A DNA stretch of 64,000 bases. Source: F23-B02 sp963625685 (GTDB lineage Bacteria > Bacillota > Clostridia > Oscillospirales > Oscillospiraceae). The notes below the pieces were generated by a model, which saw only the letters and a program-made list of their open reading frames with translations, was not told where the DNA came from and did no database searches. The position numbers and the translations under genes were made by a program. Location of the stretch: positions 1-64,000 of the forward strand of contig CAVFTR010000009.1 of assembly GCA_963625685.1 (NCBI GenBank), written 5' to 3'. Positions 59,638 through 64,000 of the stretch are shown piece by piece; the stretch's first letter is position 1, and each line of letters begins with the position of its first letter.

Positions 59638-60813
59638 TCAGTTTGGCTTTTTCCTGCGGCTGGTACCAACAAGCACTGCAAGGCTGATGAGCGCTATTGC
59701 AGACATCAGAGCAACGCTTCTTGTATCTCCGGTCTCGGACGGGGTCTTGGGCTCCGTCGGCTTGTCCGGAGTGTCCGGATTATCCGGGGTGTCGGGCTTG
59801 TCCGGGGTATCCGGAGTGTTCGGATCGTCCGGGGTGCCGGGCTTATCCGGAGTGTCCGGAGTATCCGGCGTGTCGGGCTTATCCGGTGTATCCGGAGTGC
59901 TCGGTGTATCCGGTGTGTCGGGCTTATCCGGTGTATCCGGAGTGCTCGGGGTATCCGGTGTACCGGGCTTATCCGGGGTGTCCGGAGTGCTCGGTGTATC
60001 CGGTGTGTCGGGCTTATCCGGTGTATCCGGAGTGCTCGGTGTATCCGGCGTGTCGGGCTTGTCCGGTGTATCCGGAGTGCTCGGGTCGTCTCCGCCGCCG
60101 CTGGGATCGTCAGGATCGTCGGCGTCTCCGCCGCCGCTGGGATCGTCAGGATCGTCGGCATCACCGCCGCCGCCGGGATCGTCAGGATCGTCGGCATCAC
60201 CGCCGCCGCTGCTGCTTCCGTCGGCGCCGTCAATGTCGAGATGTACGACATGACCTCCGATGTTGCTCATAAACAAGTATGTTGCGTTACCGGGGACGTA
60301 GTCCGCAGCTACTCCGGTGAAGCCGCTGCTGGGATGCCAGATAACTGCCTCCTCAACAGTGCTGCCGTAGATAAGATCCCAGCCCTTGATTGTCGCTCCG
60401 TTGACCTCGATCTTCAGAACGCAGTCGGCGGGGAGCCTCAGGACCGTGCCGTGACCGACAACGTTGACGGCGTCCTTCAGGGCCATATAGGGCTGAGTGA
60501 AGGTCGAACGCCAAAAAACGGTGTTCGTTACGGGCAGATAAGCCGTAACGGTCACGGTAGAGCCGGCGGGGAGCTTGTCGTAGTCGTGCAGACAAAGCAG
60601 GAAGTTGATGAAGTTTGCGTCGGGATACTCCTGGTTATGCAGCCCGAAGCCCGTAAAGTAGGACGAAAGGGACGATACCGCGGAGGTGACGTCGACGTCT
60701 GCGACTCCATCAGCGTTCACGTTGGTGCTCAGTGCAAAAACAGCGATCAGGAAAACAGCAAGCACAAAAAGTGCGGTAAGCGCGGGCCTGCTGAACCTTT
60801 CCGTTTTTACCAT
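59638..60813 (-). CDS. sortase-anchored surface protein with Pro/Asp/Thr repeats
   Basis: 391 aa. Signal segment (ALTALFVLAVFLIAVFALS), an N-terminal domain of about 165 residues I cannot place, three 12-residue units GGGDADDPDDPS, then about eight TPDTPDKPDTPD-type repeats. The end is a sorting signal: SETGD, a hydrophobic stretch (VALMSAIALISLAVLVG) and RRKK. The recognition site reads PSETG rather than LPxTG, as in some clostridial class B systems. The repeats form a rigid stalk through the wall. The class B sortase gene follows. A ggaggaaaa site lies 13 bases from the ATG, longer than usual. Confidence 0.85.
   Translation of the reverse strand: MVKTERFSRPALTALFVLAVFLIAVFALSTNVNADGVADVDVTSAVSSLSSYFTGFGLHNQEYPDANFINFLLCLHDYDKLPAGSTVTVTAYLPVTNTVFWRSTFTQPYMALKDAVNVVGHGTVLRLPADCVLKIEVNGATIKGWDLIYGSTVEEAVIWHPSSGFTGVAADYVPGNATYLFMSNIGGHVVHLDIDGADGSSSGGGDADDPDDPGGGGDADDPDDPSGGGDADDPDDPSGGGDDPSTPDTPDKPDTPDTPSTPDTPDKPDTPDTPSTPDTPDKPGTPDTPSTPDTPDKPDTPDTPSTPDTPDKPDTPDTPDTPDKPGTPDDPNTPDTPDKPDTPDNPDTPDKPTEPKTPSETGDTRSVALMSAIALISLAVLVGTSRRKKPN
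59754..60090 (-). repeat. tandem repeats encoding the PDTPDKP stalk
   Basis: Tandem units of mostly 45 bp (15 codons, TPDTPDKPDTPDTPS) with shorter variants at the 3' end of the gene. Near-identical DNA copies imply length variation. Three 36-bp GGGDADDPDDPS units lie beside them at about 60090-60215. Confidence 0.8.
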
Positions 60814-61097
60814 GCTATTAAATTTTCCTCCTTTCCCCTAGGGATGCATACTAATACCTACACCGCAATGCGTTATCCGTGCAGCATCGATTATCCCGGC
60901 CTTCGGCAGGGAAGCAGTCAGCCCTTATTCACGGAAGCGGCAGGACGGCTATTAATTAATATTGCAATTATGATACTATATTGTAACCGGAATTACAATG
61001 CAGAAAATGGAAATATGAGCTTTTTATAAAAGAAAAATTATAAGAAATTGGTTAAAAAGTTTGAAAGATTAACACAGTGACGCGAAGCTGTACAGTA
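60814..61097. other. intergenic region, AT-rich with structured leader
   Basis: On the minus strand a TTGTAA/TATCAT pair (17 apart) near 60970-61000 could drive the surface protein. The leader of about 150 bases can fold (agcc/ggct, tccc/ggga around tgccgaaggcc). I could not match it to a known riboswitch. No gene is supported. Confidence 0.35.
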
Positions 61098-61126
61098 TTG
61101 CCAACGGACCGCATATGTGCTAAAAT
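61098..61126 (+). promoter_or_regulatory. promoter of the pyridoxal kinase gene
   Basis: -35 TTGCCA (61098-61103), 17-base spacer, -10 TAAAAT (61121-61126). Confidence 0.6.
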
Positions 61127-61163
61127 CAAGCCGATATTCTGATTGCATAAGGTAGGATACACC

Positions 61164-62030
61164 ATGGAAAAACTGCCCACGCTGCCGAGAATGGCGGCCG
61201 TACACGACCTTTCGGGACTGGGAAAATGCTCGCTGACCGTTGCGCTTCCCATAGTTTCCGCAACGGGAGTCGAGTGCTGCTGCATACCTACGGCGCTCCT
61301 GTCGACGCATACCGGCGGCTTCACGGATTGGACCTTCACCGATCTGAGCGGAGATATAGTCCCTATCGCCGAACACTGGCACAGGCTCGGGATAGGCTTT
61401 GACGCGATATATTCGGGCTACCTCGCCTCGCCCGCGCAGGGAAAGCTGCTCGAGCGGGTCATAGAGCTTCTGCGCGGCGGGGACACGCTCGTCATCGTAG
61501 ATCCCGCGATGGCCGACAACGGACGATACTACGCAAATCTCGGCGAGGGTATGGCCGAGTGCTTCCGCCAGCTCATGAAAAAGGCGGATATAATAACGCC
61601 GAATCTGACCGAGGCCTGCTTCCTGACGGGCATGGAGTACAGGACAGGCGTACATGATATGGCTTATATAACGGAGCTTACGGACAGGCTCTCGGAGCTT
61701 GGCCCGCATTTCGCCGCGGTGACCGGCGTGAGCCTCGAGCCCGGCATGGTGGGCATAGCCGCGCGCGATAACGCGAGCGGAAAAATGTGCACGGTCATGA
61801 AGCCTGCGCTCGAGGGCACCTTCCACGGCTCTGGCGACGTGTTCGCCTCGGCCTTTGCCGCGCTGCTCACGCGAAAGGCCCCTCTGGAGGACGCGCTGCG
61901 CACCGCCGAGGACTTTGTCGCCGCCGCCATAGAGCGCACCGCGCTGCGCGGAACGCCCCGCCATTACGGCCTTGATTTCGAGGGCGTTCTGCCCGATTAC
62001 ATCGATATGTGCAAAAAGCTGTTTTCGTAG
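61164..62030 (+). CDS. pyridoxamine/pyridoxal kinase
   Basis: 288 aa, ribokinase-type fold. Opening RMAAVHDLSGLGKCSLTVALP, DPAMADNGRYY, ITPNLTEACFLTG and the anion-hole motif FHGSGDVFASAFA (GSGD in place of the usual GTGD) identify the PdxK/PdxY group. It phosphorylates vitamin B6 to PLP, the cofactor of CysK and other enzymes here. ATG 61164; the site is weak (ggtagga). Single-gene unit. Confidence 0.85.
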   Translation: MEKLPTLPRMAAVHDLSGLGKCSLTVALPIVSATGVECCCIPTALLSTHTGGFTDWTFTDLSGDIVPIAEHWHRLGIGFDAIYSGYLASPAQGKLLERVIELLRGGDTLVIVDPAMADNGRYYANLGEGMAECFRQLMKKADIITPNLTEACFLTGMEYRTGVHDMAYITELTDRLSELGPHFAAVTGVSLEPGMVGIAARDNASGKMCTVMKPALEGTFHGSGDVFASAFAALLTRKAPLEDALRTAEDFVAAAIERTALRGTPRHYGLDFEGVLPDYIDMCKKLFS

Positions 62031-62105
62031 CTCAACAGGGCCGTCAGCGTCTGTACAGAAATCCGGAATTGCCAGTATTTATTTATAAAAACTATTGACA
62101 TAAAC

Positions 62106-62135
62106 TTGACATTTCAACTGGAACTAAAGTATAAT
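62106..62135 (+). promoter_or_regulatory. promoter of dehydratase locus 2
   Basis: -35 TTGACA (62106-62111), 18-base spacer, -10 TATAAT (62130-62135). A second TTGACA lies 11 bases upstream. The leader of about 70 bases holds a hairpin ggcacg/cgtgcc at 62145-62165. Confidence 0.75.
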
Positions 62136-62213
62136 CGTATGAAAGGGCACGGGCGCTTCTCGTGCCGAAAAATGGAAGGTAAATTTATAAAAAATAAGCG
62201 GAAGGGGTTGCAA

Positions 62214-63401
62214 ATGAAAGACCTAAAACATCTGATCTACTTTGAAAACCTGCTGCAGGACGCTCAGAACGAGCTCGTCACCAAGGCAGTGGAGGAGGGG
62301 CAGACAGCGCTTGGTTACAACTGCTACTACATACCCGAGGTCCTCCTGAATCTTGAAGGCTGCTTCTCTTCAAGACTTCGCGCTCCCAATTGCACATCCA
62401 CCGACATCGCAAACTACTACATGACCAACCGCACCTGCCCCTATGCACGCTCCGTTCTCGAGCGCGCCATCGAGGGCGGCTACAATTACCTCAGCGCCCT
62501 GTTCGGCGCGGAGAGCTGCGCCACCATGGAGCGCATGGAGGAGCATTTCTTCCTTATAAATCCCGTAAAGCACGACGGATTTTTCGTCACCCAGATCGAT
62601 CCTCCCATGAAGGGCGATCAGACGAACCTCGATTACTACAAGGCGCAGCTCATGCTCAAGGTCGTAGAGCCCATGCGCGACCGCCTCGGCATCGACGTCT
62701 CCGAGGAGGCCATGCGCAAAGCCGTCGACGAGCACAACGAGCTCAGCCGCATCATCACCGAGATAGGCGATTTCCGCAAGCTCGACAATCCTCCCATCAC
62801 CGGCTATGAGTTCCACGTCATCGAGCTCGTCAGCCAGGTCTGCCCGCACAAGCTGATCCTGCCCTACCTCAGGGAGACCCTTGAGGAGCTCAAGACCCGC
62901 AAGCCCGAGAAGAAGTTCCCGTTCCGCGCCCGCGTCGCCCTCGTCGGAAGCGAGATCGACGATCCCGAGTTTACAAAGCTCATCGAGATGTGCGGAGCAA
63001 TGGTCGTCGCAGACCGCTACTGCTTCGGCTCCTTCCCCGGAAGAGAGCAGATCGTCATAGAGGACGGCGAGACGGCCTTCGACGCCATCTGCCGCCACTA
63101 CCTGTACTGGAACCAGTGCGCACGCTTCATGGACGGCATGAAGATCGACCAGCGTCACGCCATAGCGACGCAGCTCGTAGAGGACTTCAAGGCCGACGGC
63201 ATCATCTACGAGAACATGAAGTTCTGCGAGTTCTGGAGCTATGAGAAGGTCCTCGCCAACCACATCTTCACGAACGAAAAGCACATTCCTTGCTGCACCA
63301 TCGAGAAGGAGTACTCCCTCGGCGCAGTCGGACAGCTTCGTACACGTTTCCAGGCGTTCATCGAATCTCTGGAGATCAAGTCCATTCAGGGAGGTAAGTA
63401 A
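62214..63401 (+). CDS. 2-hydroxyacyl-CoA dehydratase, smaller subunit (locus 2)
   Basis: 395 aa, a clear paralogue of the product at 25800: the first 20 residues (MKDLKHLIYFENLLQDAQNE) are nearly identical and about half of the next hundred match by eye. The late Cys motif reads ENMKFCEFWSYEKV. The differences lie mainly in the substrate-facing middle region, suggesting a different 2-hydroxyacyl-CoA. Start ATG after gaaggggttgcaa. Strong codon bias. The stop overlaps the next ATG. Confidence 0.85.
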   Translation: MKDLKHLIYFENLLQDAQNELVTKAVEEGQTALGYNCYYIPEVLLNLEGCFSSRLRAPNCTSTDIANYYMTNRTCPYARSVLERAIEGGYNYLSALFGAESCATMERMEEHFFLINPVKHDGFFVTQIDPPMKGDQTNLDYYKAQLMLKVVEPMRDRLGIDVSEEAMRKAVDEHNELSRIITEIGDFRKLDNPPITGYEFHVIELVSQVCPHKLILPYLRETLEELKTRKPEKKFPFRARVALVGSEIDDPEFTKLIEMCGAMVVADRYCFGSFPGREQIVIEDGETAFDAICRHYLYWNQCARFMDGMKIDQRHAIATQLVEDFKADGIIYENMKFCEFWSYEKVLANHIFTNEKHIPCCTIEKEYSLGAVGQLRTRFQAFIESLEIKSIQGGK

Positions 63402-64000
63402 TGATGTTCGATAAAGTTATAGCAGCAGTTGATAAAAAGCTTGAACGCTTCGACCCCATATGGCAGGCTGAAAACGGCGTCGGCGGCCAGAGGGACCGTT
63501 ACTACGACAAGACCGGCGTTGCCAAATGGCGTGAGTGGCGCGGCGTTAAGGATACCCTTGTTGACTACAAGGCGTGGATGAACAACCTCGTCTCCATGGC
63601 AATGATGGTCGCCTCCGCTCCGCTGCCCTGTCTCAAGGGCTTCTGGGAGTACCGCTGGATGGGCTCCTACCTCGGCACCTTCATGTTCATCGACCGCCTG
63701 TTCGAGGGCTTCCGCGGCTACGAGCTCGTCACCGCGCACAAGTGCATGCACGCCATCGTCCGCAGCCTGACAAAGAGAATAGCCTTCGTCCTGTCCAACG
63801 ACCGCCGTCTCGGCGACGGTAAGGAAGCTGACCGTATCGTCCCCATGGACGAGGTCCTGCCCCCGCTGTTTATGACGGGCTTCAAGAAGCTTGTTCCGTT
63901 CCCGCTCCAGACCCTGCCCGAGTTCATCATCTGCGACGTCGACCAGCATATCGAGCCCTACTACATCGACGTTGCCGAGTCCTTCGGTCTTCCCGCCGAC
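63401..64000 (+). CDS. 2-hydroxyacyl-CoA dehydratase, larger subunit, 5' part (locus 2)
   Basis: The first 200 codons only; the gene runs off the window. It starts ATGATG at 63401, overlapping the previous stop, with gggaggtaagta upstream. The N-terminal extension seen in the 27013 product is present (KWREWRGVKDTLVDY, FWEYRWMGSYLG), and the dehydratase core begins near FIICDVDQHIEPYYIDVAES. An activase or small membrane protein may follow outside the window. Confidence 0.85.
   Translation, partial: MMFDKVIAAVDKKLERFDPIWQAENGVGGQRDRYYDKTGVAKWREWRGVKDTLVDYKAWMNNLVSMAMMVASAPLPCLKGFWEYRWMGSYLGTFMFIDRLFEGFRGYELVTAHKCMHAIVRSLTKRIAFVLSNDRRLGDGKEADRIVPMDEVLPPLFMTGFKKLVPFPLQTLPEFIICDVDQHIEPYYIDVAESFGLPAD

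Noticed and set aside
59754..60215. CRISPR-like regular repeats
   Set aside because: The repeats are contiguous, without unique spacers, and encode a surface-protein stalk; no cas genes are in the window.
59687..60272. Ser/Gly- and Cys/Pro-rich frames opposite the PDTPDKP repeats
   Set aside because: Periodic repeats keep all frames open; no start signals, and the minus-strand frame has a signal peptide and sorting signal.
60814..61000. Riboswitch in the leader of the wall-anchored protein
   Set aside because: Foldable, but I could not find the conserved core of c-di-GMP, cobalamin, SAM or other classes; kept only as an unassigned structured leader.

Overview
The window reads as a chromosome segment of a spore-forming, anaerobic, amino-acid-fermenting clostridium with fairly high GC, most like the gut Oscillospiraceae. 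The evidence is an alpha/beta spore protein, a SpoIIQ-like M23 protein behind a sigma-F-type promoter, type III glutamine synthetase, FeoAB, acetate kinase, BspA-like and SLH surface proteins, and two oxygen-sensitive 2-hydroxyacyl-CoA dehydratase loci. Genus assignment is inference. No prophage, transposase, integrase, plasmid gene or CRISPR array is visible.

Layout. 1-420: end of a 5S rRNA and tRNAs Asn, Ile2/Met(CAT) and Trp. 430-6.9 kb: an SLH surface protein with 38-residue helical repeats, then a TetR regulator divergent from an Old Yellow Enzyme plus SDR operon. 7.1-8.8 kb: a BspA/SLH protein. 8.8-14.5 kb: phosphatidylserine decarboxylase, a flippase-like membrane protein, GlnN and an AI-2E-family exporter. 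14.5-16.7 kb: Mrp and a NifX-like protein, Gx transporter, NusG-II protein. 16.8-23.6 kb: FHA-FtsW, PBP, ABC-F, YdcF, polysaccharide deacetylase and a zinc-ribbon protein. 23.8-24.4 kb: tRNA-Pro followed by copies of its own 3' tail. 24.4-29.8 kb: AlaX-type editing protein and a four-gene dehydratase operon. 29.9-33.2 kb: Rrf2 regulator against cysK-HD-mnmA. 33.4-40.8 kb: a second BspA protein and an operon of two YhgE/Pip proteins flanking a small membrane protein. 41-46.5 kb: SASP, obg, rpmA, rplU, cardiolipin synthase, ackA. 46.8-53.3 kb: TmcAL and a complete branched-chain amino acid ABC transporter. 53.4-58.4 kb: beta-propeller lipoprotein, FeoAB with a Cys-rich partner, SpoIIQ-like protein. 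58.4-58.8 kb: tRNA-Met and tRNA-Glu, again with a copied 3' tail. 58.8-64 kb: class B sortase with a repeat-rich wall protein, pyridoxal kinase, and a second dehydratase locus cut by the window end.

How the genes fit. The liv transporter, two dehydratase modules with an activase, and acetate kinase suggest reductive amino acid fermentation. TmcAL (acetate-dependent acetylation of elongator tRNA-Met) and MnmA (thiolation of U34, including tRNA-Glu) act on tRNAs encoded here. The surface set (SLH, BspA, sortase with wall protein, YhgE) implies investment in the cell envelope.

Most worth a second look: (1) a 26-bp palindrome placed twice upstream of each BspA-like gene at nearly the same distance from the start codon; (2) two tRNA loci trailed by modules made of a copied tRNA 3' tail plus a hairpin terminator, each preceded by an inverted partial copy; (3) the dehydratase modules, whose large subunit has a long N-terminal extension and, in one locus, a 70-residue single-pass membrane protein; (4) two long intergenic foldback elements. 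Start codons were re-chosen from ribosome binding sites, and several genes appear to start with TTG or GTG.
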